Assembly: GCF_020382885.2 (NCBI RefSeq) | Contig: NW_025421230.1 | Location: 143,862 to 207,861 of the forward strand | DNA length: 64,000 bases | DNA from: Scatophagus argus | Lineage: Eukaryota; Chordata; Actinopteri; Scatophagidae | Direction: 5' to 3' | In this document: in pieces, positions 46,077 through 57,740 of the stretch | Layout: every line of letters starts with the position of its first letter | How positions within the stretch are numbered: position 1 is the first letter of the stretch | Notes under the pieces: model-generated | Told to the model about the DNA's origin: nothing | Database searches by the model: none | Seen by the model: the letters and a program-made list of their open reading frames with translations, nothing else | Position numbers and translations under genes: made by a program

Positions 46077-49000
46077 TCAATACAGACTCAAGAATGATGT
46101 TTGATGATTGTCTGTGAGATCATACTTCAGTGGAATGTACTTGCTATTATTGAAGTTTACATAGTAGTATGGTGTATAATCAACAAGCTTTTCAGCATCC
46201 ATGAAAATATTTGCTTGAGCTAGGTCGGGAACTTCTACCTCGTAAGCTAAATAATGATCATTGCACCCAACTGTAGAGAGTGGTTGGCATTCAAAACAAT
46301 AAACTGACGCATTTAAAATATAAATGTTTTTCACAAGTGCAAACTCTGGATTATCATTGATGACATTAGAAATAACCAAAGATTTTCCACATGTATACTT
46401 ATTTCCATGTTGCATAATCCACTGTACCGAAACTATGTGTTCAACGTGCTCTATTCCTAAGAAGTCTTTGATCTTTCCTTCGACATAGTGAACATTTTTC
46501 ACCTCAGATGCTGGGCCCATGTCAACTTCACTTGAACAAATTGGATGTTTCTCATGCACATTCTGACTACATTCATAAAGTTGGTTGTGCTTAACAAGAG
46601 ACTTACAGATATTTTTAAAACTACTTTTCAAAGCCCACTGCTTAAAAAAGCAATGCTTTGACTCAAAACGCATACACATATGCCTCACTGTAGGCCCAAG
46701 TGCCTTAATCTGAGAGGGAAGATGCAGCAAGTAATGCTGTTTAGGTATAATATTTGCATCTGGAAACAGTTGTTTGAAATGTTTCAAATGTTGCTCTATT
46801 AAAAGCTTCAGCCTTGAAAGAGTTGAGAGAGCAATAATAGGTGAAAACAGAATTTTGACAATTTTTTTAACAACTTGAGTAGCATTTGTGTGTAATCATT
46901 TTCTCCAATTCTGTCAATGAGAAATGGCAGGATCTTTAACAAAACCAGCATTTGCCCAGCTGACTGTTTCAATTTATTGTCATTTGATGACAGTGTATTG
47001 ACAGATATGGGGCAAGGCTTATCCCTTGCATCCACAGGAGAATAAGGGAAACAAATAATTGCACTGTTGAATGCGTCCAAGTCCATATGACCTGACAGCA
47101 CAAGATGCTTTAAAACACATTTGATTTCATACGGGGAAACACCTTCAAGAATGACATGCATGATGTCTTGTGGGGTTTGACTGATTATGTCAAAGTGAGG
47201 AGATTCTGTTAATTTGCTTCTCCTGTTTATGCCATATGTCATTTTTAGATTGTCTTTCAGAAAGTCAGTATTTGCCTTTTCAATGTCATTACATTGCCTG
47301 TTATGACTTGCCATTGTCCTTTTAACAAACAAATCTTCATTAAATTGCTCCTGCATGTCTTCAAAGTTGCATTCGCAGTGCCTGCATTTACTGTAGGCAA
47401 ACCCCACTCCTATCTTAAATCCAGCCACTTCATGCTGAGCTAGAGTGTCTCCGCACACAGACATAAGTGCACCATAAATTGTCCTCTCAAACATCTCATC
47501 AATACCACAATGGGAAAGATCTTTTGATTTTACCATGGCAAGCAGACGAATGGCAGCAAGTCTTGATCTGTATTTAGGGTCGATGTTACCTAAGGTGTAA
47601 TAAATTAATAACAATTTGTTTTTGTTTGCCGAGATCCAAGAGGATTGCATAGCTCAATTGCATAGCATAGCTCAATTTCAAAAACAGTGGGTGCGATTTA
47701 AAAATGTCTCCATCAATGAAATCATGAAAAAATCCATCCTTGCATGTCTGTGGCCTCTCATCAATCATTGCAATAATTCTTGGATGTGATAGCAGCTGCT
47801 CCAAGCTTTTCACCAACGGTATATAATGAAAACAGTGGTCCTTAATGGTAAGAACTCTGGAGTCTCCATGTTTCACATAACATACTGTTTGTTTTGTGAC
47901 AACAATCTCTGGTTCAACTGGTTCTAACAGTTCTTTGATGGTCTTATCCTGCAAATGGGTGGAAGCAATTTGACTGAAAGGGTCAACAAACTGGTCAAAT
48001 ATCCCCATTGCATCACTCTTTAGTTGATCCAGGTTCCCAGAATGTCTCTCAATCATGTCACTCATTTGCTGTTTGAGGTGCTCCAGTAATGCGGCCTGAT
48101 ATTGCTGGACTCCACTCACCATTTGGTTAACAGCTCTCTGGAGAGTAGAAAACAAACAAACAACAATACAATAAACAAAAAAATACTACAGTATAAAATT
48201 CATATAAAAATGCAGTCAACATGCAAACTCACAGACACTTTTTCAAGTAACCCTCATAGTCTGAACAGTGACTGTCATTCTACAGTTTAAGCTTATTTCT
48301 TTTAAGCTTGCAACTAAGAATGAAATACAATTAATTGGAAAATCAATGGCATAAATTACCTGTGTCAGTCGATGGGTTTCTCTGGCTTGAAGAAGAAATG
48401 CAGTTGCATGTTTAGAAAGGTCAACATTCATGTGACCATCTCCATCTTCTTCAAATCCACTCTGAAAGAGATTAACAACAAACATATCTATTAAAACAGG
48501 GGAAATATTGACATTTGTAGGTAGCACCACTAGACAATCTAACCTGGGTAAGCTAGTTAGCTAGATTTCTTCCAATAAAAAGGTACAAAATGGGCATATT
48601 TATTACTGATTGGTGTCTTTATTTCGAGTATATAAAAAACAACTAATAAAAACAACAATACTACAAAAGACAGTGACTTTGACAGCATTAGAAAAATAAT
48701 CTGTACTTCATTTTACCCGTTCACTTGCTCTCTTCTTGCCAATAAATTAACATTACTAAATCTTAGCTTGTGTAACGACTTACCACTGGAGTTAAGATGC
48801 TTGAGCTCTCCGCTTCAGCCACAGGGCTTGCATTGGTTTGGTCGTTTGTGGCTGTCCTTTCACCTGCTCCCGGTAAACCGTGGCAAGTCGGTCTTTCTTC
48901 CTCCGCCGCTTCAACTTGGAGAAGATGCTGTGCGTGTGTACGCTTCACGTGATAGTAGAAGGAGTTATACACCCACTTGGACAGCCATCAATCCCGCACA

Positions 49001-49106
49001 CCACGCGAAAGTCAGGGTTGCGACTGTGCATAGTATTAATGTGACTCAAAAGTTGTTTCAGAGTCAATGCCAAAAATATGTAGCATATAAAGCAACGGCA
49101 AATCAT
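46077..49106 (-). pseudogene. CACTA/EnSpm transposase with N-terminal zinc fingers, frameshifted
   Basis: Exon 1 (49,106 or an earlier Met, to 48,784) encodes two C2H2-like fingers; the second (VCGIDGCPS, then NSFYYHVKRTH) is split by a frameshift near 48,972. Exon 2 is 48,461-48,360 and exon 3 48,137-46,077, joined in phase 0. Exon 3 carries YYTLGNIDPKYRSRL, QDIMHVILEG with the D-x-x-H of CACTA transposases, and LLHLPSQIKALGP...MRFESKH. It is broken by shifts at both sides of a tandem ATTGAGCTATGC duplication near 47,660 and in an A7 run near 46,862. It would have cut and pasted the element; as it stands it cannot be made whole. Confidence 0.75.
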
Positions 49107-49109
49107 GTT

Positions 49110-49526
49110 GGAAGCAAAGATATCACAGGCAAGCACGATAAACTGGTCACAGCACAGGTCGGACTCGGTAGAGGAAGACTGCCGTAAACGCTCGTTACTA
49201 TGGTTACACGCGCCAGCGCGACGCTGAAGCTCATTACTATAGTTACACCCGCCAGCTCGCTGCTGCAAATGAGAATGCCATAAACGACCGTTATATTGGA
49301 GCGACTCAGACAACTTGGATTTGACGGATTGATGTGTTTCATTGCAGGTAAATGAAAGCGCTGAATCCAGTGCTCATTTTTTGTATTTCATGTCGCACAC
49401 CCTTTCAGTGTTATCGACGTTTCAATTTACTTTCAGTGTTTATTGTGTATTTTGCAGCCAAAGGGAGACATTGAGGTGAGCTAGCGGAGCTAACTTTAGC
49501 GGAGCTAACTAGCCAGCTAAGTCAGC
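49110..49526. promoter_or_regulatory. Bidirectional promoter interval of the CACTA element
   Basis: This is the only space between the start codons of the two divergent genes. It is CpG-richer than its surroundings and has a tandem 39-bp repeat: gttactatggttacacgcgc at 49,194 and attactatagttacacccgc at 49,233, each followed by CAGC and CG. The repeats could be binding sites for the zinc-finger transposase or a host factor. Function is inference from position. Confidence 0.45.
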
Positions 49527-52500
49527 ATGGAAGAATTGTATGATGTCGCAGTGTCGATTTTAAGGGGTAAAGTATGCCAATATTATTCTTCATCATATAT
49601 GAACGTACGAATGCAGAGGTGTGTAAATGAAATTGAAGCTAAAAAAAGGAAGCTAATTGCTTCCTGGCCCTGCACTGTGGGCCCTTAAATCTTTCTTCCA
49701 TTTGTCACATCACACTCCTTCTGTCACCTGTTGTGTGAAGTGTTATGTGTGGTTGGTGACTGTATTGCGCTTGGGGAGACCAAAAGTGAATATTCGCCTC
49801 CCGTTACTCGCGCCATTCTATAGTTATACTAGTAACTATATTACATACAACAGCAACCAATGAGGTATCTACATTTCTATACTAAGTTGGTTAACACTAG
49901 CTATCTTATTTGAATGAAGTGTTAACTTCTAATAGTCTCATGCAGTTTCATTTCTAGGGCACTGTTTCATCTTGCTATTTTTGTCTTCCAATGTGCTCAT
50001 AGCTGCAAACATCACAGAGACAATCATGGGCACCCTGTCTCGTGAAGACTTGCGGGATCTTTTCCCAGGCCCAGAGAACTTTTTACGCAGAAAAGCGGTC
50101 TGGCGTGTCTGTCATGGTGCGTCGGAGGAGGTCAGTTTTTGGAATAGGCATTGTAGTCTACATGTGTGTTCAATTCAGTTTAGATTAATTGACAGGTGTT
50201 CAGTTAGTTGATGTAAGCAATTTCACCCACAAAATGGAACATTGCTTATTTATACATGTGCAGAGCTGTCAATGCTACATTGCATTTTGTGTTGTCACAC
50301 AAAACAAAAAAAAAAGTTACTTTTTGCAGTAGTTCATTACCTTTTATTTTACAGGAGTCTGGCCAAGAACACTCACAATTATCGGGCAGTTCCTCCTTTA
50401 ATGCGTCACCCATGCGACAGACTTCCACTCCAGTGAACGCAAGTCCTGCAAGGTACACAACCCCTGAAAAGGTTGTGAAGTTATCCTTTCCAGAATATGT
50501 ATTGCACACCGACACAGAACTTGAGCAAGTCCGACAACAATACTTTGAGCTGTCGAAGAAAGGCCAGATGTCAAAGGAGCTCAGATGTCGCCTCATTCGA
50601 AACACCATGAGCAGTATGATTGCAATCCTGAGAGCAAAGGGGGATGGAGAATCGCACAGATACCCATCAAAGCCAGAAATTACAGCTATGGCAAAGAGAA
50701 TAGTACTGTACTACCCCATGCTGCAGGACCAAGGCCTCCATACATGGGTAAGTGAAATGCTTCCAGTTGATGGCTGTGTTTCATGTTGGACATTTTTAGT
50801 CGTGATTTGAAAAATTGATTAAATGTCTTGTGCAGGTCACTGTGTATGCACAGCTATACAAAAGATTGCAAAATGTGAGATCTCCCCAAAAAAGAACTCC
50901 AGATGGGAGACATTCAAAGAGGTGAGTTGTAACTAATGATTATTTTCATCAAAGATTCATCTGTTAATAATTTTCAAGATAAATTGATCAGTTGTCTGGT
51001 CAGTATAAAGTCTAAGGTTGTTTGGTCCACAACTGAAAGATATTAATTTCGCTGTCATAGAGAACTAAAAAAGCTAGAAAATATTCACATTTCAGAAGCT
51101 GAAATCATATTTGGATATTCATAAAAAGAAAGAAAAATTACTCAAAATGATCAGTCATGTCAATGTCTTGGGTGATCTGTGTCTCGTATTTCCTCACTTT
51201 CTGTTTGTAATGAGTGCTCTTATTTTAGTGTTTGACTGTGAAGTAATTGCTTTGGATGTGTGTGGGAGATATAGCTTTTTATTACATTTTGTTTGTATGA
51301 AAAGTGCTATACAAATATAGTCAGATGGATTGATTGATTTAGTAGATGACAACTAATTGATTAACTGACTAATCTTCGCAGCTCTACGAAGAGGCGCTGT
51401 CTTGAGCAGCCAACAGACACAGATGAAATCGATTTAAGTGACTCAACAATCATTCTAGATCGATCCACAGAAGGAAGTGTCAGCCCAGGCTCAGACAGTA
51501 AAGAAAGTGAGTTAGAAGGTGAGTTTCAACTTTGCATTCACACATTTGCCCTTATGAGGTATTTTTATTTTAGATAGTTTCACTTTTATTCTTTAGCCAA
51601 CATTGTAAACTATTAAATGCTTTTTGTTTCATGTTTGTATGTACTACAGAAGCTGAGAAATAAAGTTTTTTCTGAATGATGAAATTCGGACCAGTTTTTC
51701 AGAAAACCCTCAGGATTTGGGGAGCTGTCCACAAACAATGCTGAGGTTTCAGAGGGTGTGTTTTTAGGCACCGTCAGGCGTTAATGGGTTAAAGTACATT
51801 ATCCTATCAGAAATATGTCTGTGTTATGTGTTGAAGGACAAAGAAGATCCCAGAGCCTACCTAAAGAAACAGCCTCTGCCCTGTCTAGTCTTGATGGTGA
51901 GTTTGTCCAACTGCTTCATGACTGTGTATAGTTGGGGTGTGCGCAAACCTTTGTAGGGGTGTACTTGTATGCCTACATGCAGTTGTATGTGATTTCATGA
52001 TCATATGAGTTTTGCAAATAGCAAATAGTTTTCATGCATTTAATATACAAAAGATGAGTTGATTTTTTAAAATGGCATTTCTATGGTTAAAATTCCAAAA
52101 ATGAATAGGTATTTGGTAGTTAGGGACAGGCTGATATTTGTTAAAAGATTTAATTCCATGAAAGTTTAATCCAATATTAATGTATGATTTTTATGGCAGA
52201 CATTTTTTGTCATGCAACAACATGAGATGAACTTTTTTTAACTAAGGCATATTAATTATGTATTTTTGTGTCTTACAGCTAACATGTCTGCAGATGTTGA
52301 CAGTCCAGACACCTACAGTCCAGCAACCATGGCAAAGCACTACGAGACACTACAAACTTTGTATAAAAGAAAAAATCCAAACCACCAGGATGTCTCTCAT
52401 CTCTTGGATTTAGAATTTGTGGCCAGAAGAGCATTCATTGATTCAAATACCATTCGCGAGGAGGACAGACACAAGAAGGTTCTTGAAGCATATCCTTGTT

Positions 52501-54219
52501 TCAAGGATGTTGGACATGTAAGTCATTATTGACTGTGGATGATTAAAACCATGGTATCACACACAGTCTTTAAAATGCCAATTTCCTCCTACATGATATA
52601 TTCAAATGTCTGTATTGGTATATTTGATATTTCATAGGCGATGGAGGAGCTTCAACGCATTTTGGATAAGGATAATACCAACTTCATCGATGAACTAAAG
52701 GAAAGATGGCAAGACTTCTGCCAGAAGGTGCAGTTTTTTGGTCTTTGGAAGAAGGTGCTGAAACCCCCACTAGGAATGGACAAAGGTAGGGAATGCTGTT
52801 TTGGTGTTATTAGTGATTAGGGGGGACTTCAGGCATGTTAATTGTCAAGTATATGAGCTAGTGTTTTGTCATTCTTCTTTTTCATCTATGATGGCTATCC
52901 CATATTTGATGAATCTTTGTTTTTTTTAAGCATTGTGTCTGTTGTATACATTTTGATCAGATTTAACAGGTGTGGTTGACACGATGTAGAAGGTACGTGG
53001 TGACTGCCATATACCTGGCATAAGGCACATTGTAGTTATTGTTATTCAAAAAAAAAAACAAGACAAAAAAATTTTAAGAGCCATGTTTAAACTGGTATAA
53101 TTCAGGTTGTGTGTATGATAAATGAGCACATTTCCAGAAACTAGAATTTGTCAGCTTTCAAATGAAGTATCATACATCCATCTAGGACTTGCAGTTATTG
53201 TGTTAGAAGCTTTTCCGTTTGGGTACGTCAAATTGGCAAAAATTACAAAAAGAGGTGGGTGTTAACAGGTTAAGTAATGAATCTTTTCCTGCAGCTGAAC
53301 AGGCTCTTGAGATCTTACGTGTGCTGCCATCACTGTTCCCCTCCACGTCTGCTCCTCCAAAGAGGCTACGAGATGCAAGTGAGGCTCTGGTCCATGTCCT
53401 TGAGGTGAGCTGTGTTGTTGGATCATTTTCACAGCAGTATTGGAAAAAAAATTACAACTGAAGGTGCTGCCTCTGACCACTCCCAATGTATTTCCTATTC
53501 ACACACTGTATGTTCTAAGCCTTCAAAAACACCTAAAACATTTGTTTTAGAAAGAGGATTTTCACTGGGTAGATGTCTTGGCGATGTCACAGTATCTACA
53601 AAAATGGGTGTATTACATGGTAGCAGGTTTTATCACCCTAATGATAACCAAGCAAAACTAGCCTAGCCTTTGTTTTTAGTTCTTTTAGAAGGCTAGATGT
53701 ATATAAACAGTAAATGAATTGGGGATAGTTCAAAGCAGCACTTTCAGATGGAGCTTTCTCAGTACTGTAACTTCAGAATTAACTAAATCTAAATCTAATC
53801 AGAATTTTGCTATGTAAAGTTATGTTTGTAAACAACCCTCTACTCTAGGTTCCAAATGACCAAAATGCATTATCCTGACAGAAGGATGTCTGTATTACGT
53901 GTTACAGGAAGAAGAAGACCCCAATTTCTACTTGAAGAAACGCCCTCTCTCCTGCCCGGTCCTGATTGTCAGTCCGTCCAACTGCCTTCTAGTGGTAGGA
54001 GATGTGGCAATAACCACCTTTCCAAAAGACAAGCTTACCGAGAGTGCTTTATATCTTATGGCCTACTATTATACCCTACACCTGACTTATCCAAAGTTTG
54101 TAGCCACTCTGCTTTCAGTCATACAGACGGAGGTCCTCTTAGACAGAATCCATGAGAGGGATCTCACATCATCTTACAAGAAAAGCATGGCTGATTGGAA
54201 AGCTTTTATTGGCCAATAA
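49527..54219 (+). CDS. SAMD3-like protein carried by the CACTA element, 10 exons, intact
   Basis: Exons: 49,527-49,566; 50,003-50,130; 50,355-50,747; 50,836-50,921; 51,382-51,518; 51,837-51,896; 52,279-52,517; 52,638-52,785; 53,295-53,404; 53,908-54,219. All ten join in phase, giving 1,653 coding bases (550 residues). N-terminus: a SAM-like helix region (SREDLRDLFPGPENFLRR). Middle: RNTMSSMIAIL...YPSKPEITAMAKRIVLYYP...LYKRLQNVRSP, the pattern of fish SAMD3-like proteins; then a Ser/Asp-rich basic linker; C-terminus EEDPNFYLKKRPLSCPV to YTLHLTYPKFVATLLS. Donor 2 is the weaker gtcagt. AATAAA overlaps the stop. A role as transposon accessory or domesticated protein is inferred; the molecular function is unknown. 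Confidence 0.75.
51795..51925 (+). repeat. Partial duplicate of the last SAMD3-like exon, reused as exon 6
   Basis: 51,795-51,925 matches 53,865-53,990, including the intron before the acceptor (cattatcct...cagaa...atgtctgt) and the exon start (gaagacccc against gaagatccc). The frame of the original exon can still be read here (EDPRAYLKKQPLPC), but the splice sites that fit use another frame (RRSQSLPKETASALSSLD). Confidence 0.75.
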
Positions 54220-55317
54220 AACCAGTGGTCACATATGGTGTAGGATAGCGCTTCTTCTTTCCCTCCAAGGGTACTACAATCCATACTCATTGCTATTGAT
54301 TCTTGGTCAGCATTTGGCTAAGTTAGCCCAGTGTTAATTTGGGGTGCACAACAATATTGGCCAACATGCTGATATCGGCAAAAAGTCCAGTATGGTGCAT
54401 CCGTAATGATAATGTTACAATGGTTAATGGTGTATTGAGGGACTAGTTGTTCATGTAAACCCAGAACCTTTCATTTGAATGTTACAATATTAAGCATTTG
54501 TATAAAGAATGAATGTCACAGTTGAGACAGTTTTAGTGTCCCTAGTGTGTCTATATGCTTTGAGTGTTTGAGTTTTGTACGTGTATTGAGGGGCAGATTG
54601 GTCAGATGTCTGGACCTGCCCTTAACTCACTCACATATTTGGTATATTCTGCTATGTTTACATATTGCAGTTCCATAAATACGTTTTTGCTGTTTAAATA
54701 AAAAAAAAGGTGGTTAAGTGCAAGACTAGTTTTCATTTGTTCTGTCTTATAAGAAGTAGTTAATGTCTTGAATCTAGTAGGTGAATGTCTTGATCTTTTG
54801 TAGAGTTTACAATAAGGTAAATACACTTGAGATGATGACGGGATGGTAAATTACAGCTTATTATGGCAAAAGGGCACTGCCTAATATGAGTCAGGAATGC
54901 TAACTTTAAGACATTTTGTCTCAAAATGCCAGTTTCTAATCTTATTTCAAGTAGGTGGTGGACTTAAATCTAGTACAGTGTCACAATTATAGAATTAAAA
55001 TTTAGTTAAATACACTTGAAACAAACAGGATGATAGATGCTAGCTTTGAGGGGAAAATACTATTTTTGAGCATCACAAGCTTATTATGAGACACAAAATC
55101 ATCACAATACTAGTAAAATATAGCTAAAAATGAGTTTTTCCAGCTAATTTCAAGATCACTCTTATCTCATGAGGCTTATATATAATGTCTTATTTCAAGA
55201 AATCTTACCAAGAGAATTTTCACTTGTTCCATTGGCAGATTTTTTTGCTTATTACAAGCAAAAAAATCTTGTATTAATTTTTTTTTGCTTATTTTTGGAG
55301 TGGCCTTTTTTCCAGTG

Positions 55318-55680
55318 CATCTCTTCCCAGGAGATTCCACAACTTAGCCTCTAAGAACAACTGCCATTCACAAAGGACCCCATGTGACTCTAACGACTGT
55401 CGTTATAACACAATAGAGCAGTAACGAAGTCGAAACCAACTTTACCATCCCCAACGACTGTCGTTTGGTACAATGGGGCACTAAACGAGCCTATGACACC
55501 ACTGGCCATGTGAATGCCTCCACAGAGGTTAAATACCTGGGTCTCCACACCAGCTAGTTGGACTAGTCCCAGCCTAGTCAAGCGAGCATGAACTGATGAA
55601 GCCTCTTGGATGAGAGGTGAAACGTCTTCAAAGACAAATAAGTCCAGTTGCATTCAATTGAATTTCCTTGAGATGATAGA
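55318..55680 (+). mobile_element. Penelope-like element terminus, right part
   Basis: Continues the plus arm left at 45,564 (IPRRFHNLASKNNCHSQ, with the join across the CACTA element) and then the non-coding terminus. gactgtcgtttggtacaatg and ggactagtcccagcctagtc are the reverse complement of 45,170-45,290. It ends at about 55,675 before a LINE tail. Confidence 0.7.
55589..55630 (+). ncRNA. Hammerhead-ribozyme-like motif, right Penelope terminus
   Basis: In order: TGAA (55,589), CTGATGA (55,593-55,599), stem II CCTCT/AGAGG with a six-base loop, GAAA (55,619), C, GTC (55,624-55,626), TTCA (55,627). TGAA pairs with TTCA as helix I, and the palindromic ACGT can make a helix III only between two molecules, as in dimeric hammerheads. 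Helix II has a bulged G next to the core. Cleavage would be after GTC. Activity is not shown by sequence. Confidence 0.55.
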
Positions 55681-57235
55681 TAGATAGATAGATATACTTT
55701 ATTGATCCCAGGCTGGGAAATTGCAGTGCAGCAGCAGCAATACACACAACAAGCTAAACAAAATGTTAAAAATAGCTAAATTAAAAGTGGCATATATAAA
55801 ATATATATAGAAGGCAATATTAAAAAAAGTATATATACAACAGTAAACAGTGTAATGTATTGCAAAATAAAGTAGAGGTAGAGCGTAAGGTGCCAGTAGA
55901 ATGTAAGGTGAGTGAGTAAAACATATAAAGTGCCTAGTGACTGTATGTATGACCAGAGTTTTAGCTGTTATTATACAGTGTGATGGCATGTGGCAGGAAA
56001 GATTTCCTGTATCTGTCCCTTTGACAGCGGAGCTGCAGCAGCCTGTGGGAGAAGGTGCTCCGCTGTCTGTCTACTGTGTGGTGGAGAGGGTGCTGATCGT
56101 TGTCCATGATGGATAACAGTTTGTTCAGTGATCTCCTCTCCACCACGTCCTCTTCCTCCTGAAATCGATCACCATCTCTTTGGTCTTATTGACATTCAGT
56201 CCCAGGTGATTCTGCTCGGACCACTCTACAAAGTTGTCCACCAGTGTCCTGTACACTCCCTCCTCTCCCTCTCTAATACACCTGACAACAGCTGAGTCAT
56301 CATAAAACTTCTGCAGGTGACATGACTCAGAGTTGTACTGAAAGTCAGTGGTTTATAAGGTGAAGAGGAAGGGAGAAAGCACAGTTCCCTGTGGAGCTTG
56401 TACATCACCGACCACCACATCAGATAGGATGTTGCCCAGACGGACAAACTGTGGCCTGCCTGTCAAGTAGTCAGCCGCAGCTTCTCACCCAGTAGCAGAG
56501 GTTGAATGGTGTTGAAAGCACTGGAGAAACCCCCCCCCCACCCCCACTCCACCATCCAAATGCAAATGGGCTCGTTGCAGCAGGTAGATGACAGCAGCGT
56601 CGACTCCTAAATGGGGCTGGTAGGCAAATTGCAAGGGGTCAAGAAACGTCCTCACCTGTGGCCTCAGCTGAGCTAAGACCAGTCTCTCCAGGACCTTCAT
56701 CACATGAGATGTGAGGGCGACTGGTCTGTAGTCTGCCGGGTCAGATGGCCTCGACCTCTTGGGGACTGGAATCAGACAGGACGTCTTCCACAGTGTCGGG
56801 ACTTTCTCTTGACCCAGGCTCAGGTTGTACAGATGTCCCAGTACAGGAGACAGCTGGCTGGCACAGGTCTTCAGCGTCCTAGGTGTGATGCCATCAGGAA
56901 CTGCAGCCTTCCGCTGATGTACTTTTTCCAGCTGCCTCCTAACTTGTAGTCACTGTTTGGCTGATGATGTCTTCCGTGGAGGAGGAGGAGGTGGGGGAGA
57001 GAGAGGAGGGGCAGATAGAGGGGTGCTGTGCAGGAGAATGCTGGGGGTTGGGTCGAGCCATTTGGGACAGTGTGGGTGTGTGGGAGGCTGGGGGTGTCGA
57101 TGGGGTGGCAGGAGGTGAGCTAAACCTGTTTAAAACCTGGTTAAACTGGTTTGCTCTGTCCAGGCTCCCTGATGTCTGCTTGTCTTTCCCCTTCATCCCT
57201 GTGATGTGCTTCATTCCCGATAATATAATTATCAT
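55676..57235 (-). mobile_element. LINE RT fragment and 3' end
   Basis: On the minus strand: 57,230-56,940 linker; 56,930-56,485 RT entry and palm ([30 protein letters not shown]); 56,450-56,160 the region around the catalytic motif, frameshifted (the codons for the FXDD loop have lost the Ala/Ser position); 56,146-55,961 the C-terminus (SIMDNDQHPLHHTVD, KSFLPHAI); tail at 55,676-55,730 with GATA-type repeat and tttattgatccc. It is related to 61,545-61,868. Confidence 0.8.
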
Positions 57236-57740
57236 TATAATTAATATAATTGTCTGTTTTGGGAAAAAGTTTGATTTTTCACCGTGAAACAAACATGTTT
57301 AACGAACCATTTTTATATCTTAGAATGCAAATATAAATTGTAAATTTCTACAAAATGTACAAATGTACAAATTTAACAAACAAGTTATTTAAGATAAGAT
57401 GAACTTTATTGATCCTGCAGTGGGGAAATTCACTTGTCGTGGCAGCTCACAAGAACAGAACAGTGAAAAAAGCAAAAAGTGTGCAAAAACAAAAAATATA
57501 GAGGTAAAATAAATTAACAGTTTACAAGGTACAGTAAACACAGTACAATATACAGCTATATACAAGTAAATGTCAACAAAATATGTACAAATTTAGCAAA
57601 CAAGTTATTTACAACAATTTATCTTAAAATGCAGTAAATGCCTTTTTGTACAGCTATTTACAACACAATCAGGTGTCACAAAAAAAATACACCACGAGTT
57701 ATTTGTGCCACTCTTAAAAGCAGTTCCTGTCCACCACAAG
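57236..57740 (-). mobile_element. LINE 3' untranslated piece and A/T-rich spacer
   Basis: 57,390-57,640 begins aagataagatgaactttatt and gatcctgcagtggggaaatt, the reversed 3' end of the 61,545-61,868 type. Tandem-like phrases (tgtacaaatttaacaaacaa, twice) flank it. The rest is A/T-rich and unassigned. Confidence 0.55.

Larger units (their letters stand above)
45565..55317. mobile_element. CACTA/EnSpm DNA transposon, 9.75 kb, with two divergent genes
   Basis: The termini are CACTGCAAAAAC at 45,565 and, inverted, CACTGGAAAAAA at 55,317. CACTG/CAGTG ends are those of animal EnSpm elements. A 2-bp duplication (CA) flanks it at 45,563-45,564 and 55,318-55,319. Removing the element restores a continuous Penelope-like sequence. 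Subterminal AATCTT(G/A)CCAAG words recur inside both ends. It carries a broken transposase gene on the minus strand and an intact SAMD3-like gene on the plus strand, separated by a CpG-bearing interval near 49,110-49,526. Confidence 0.8.
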
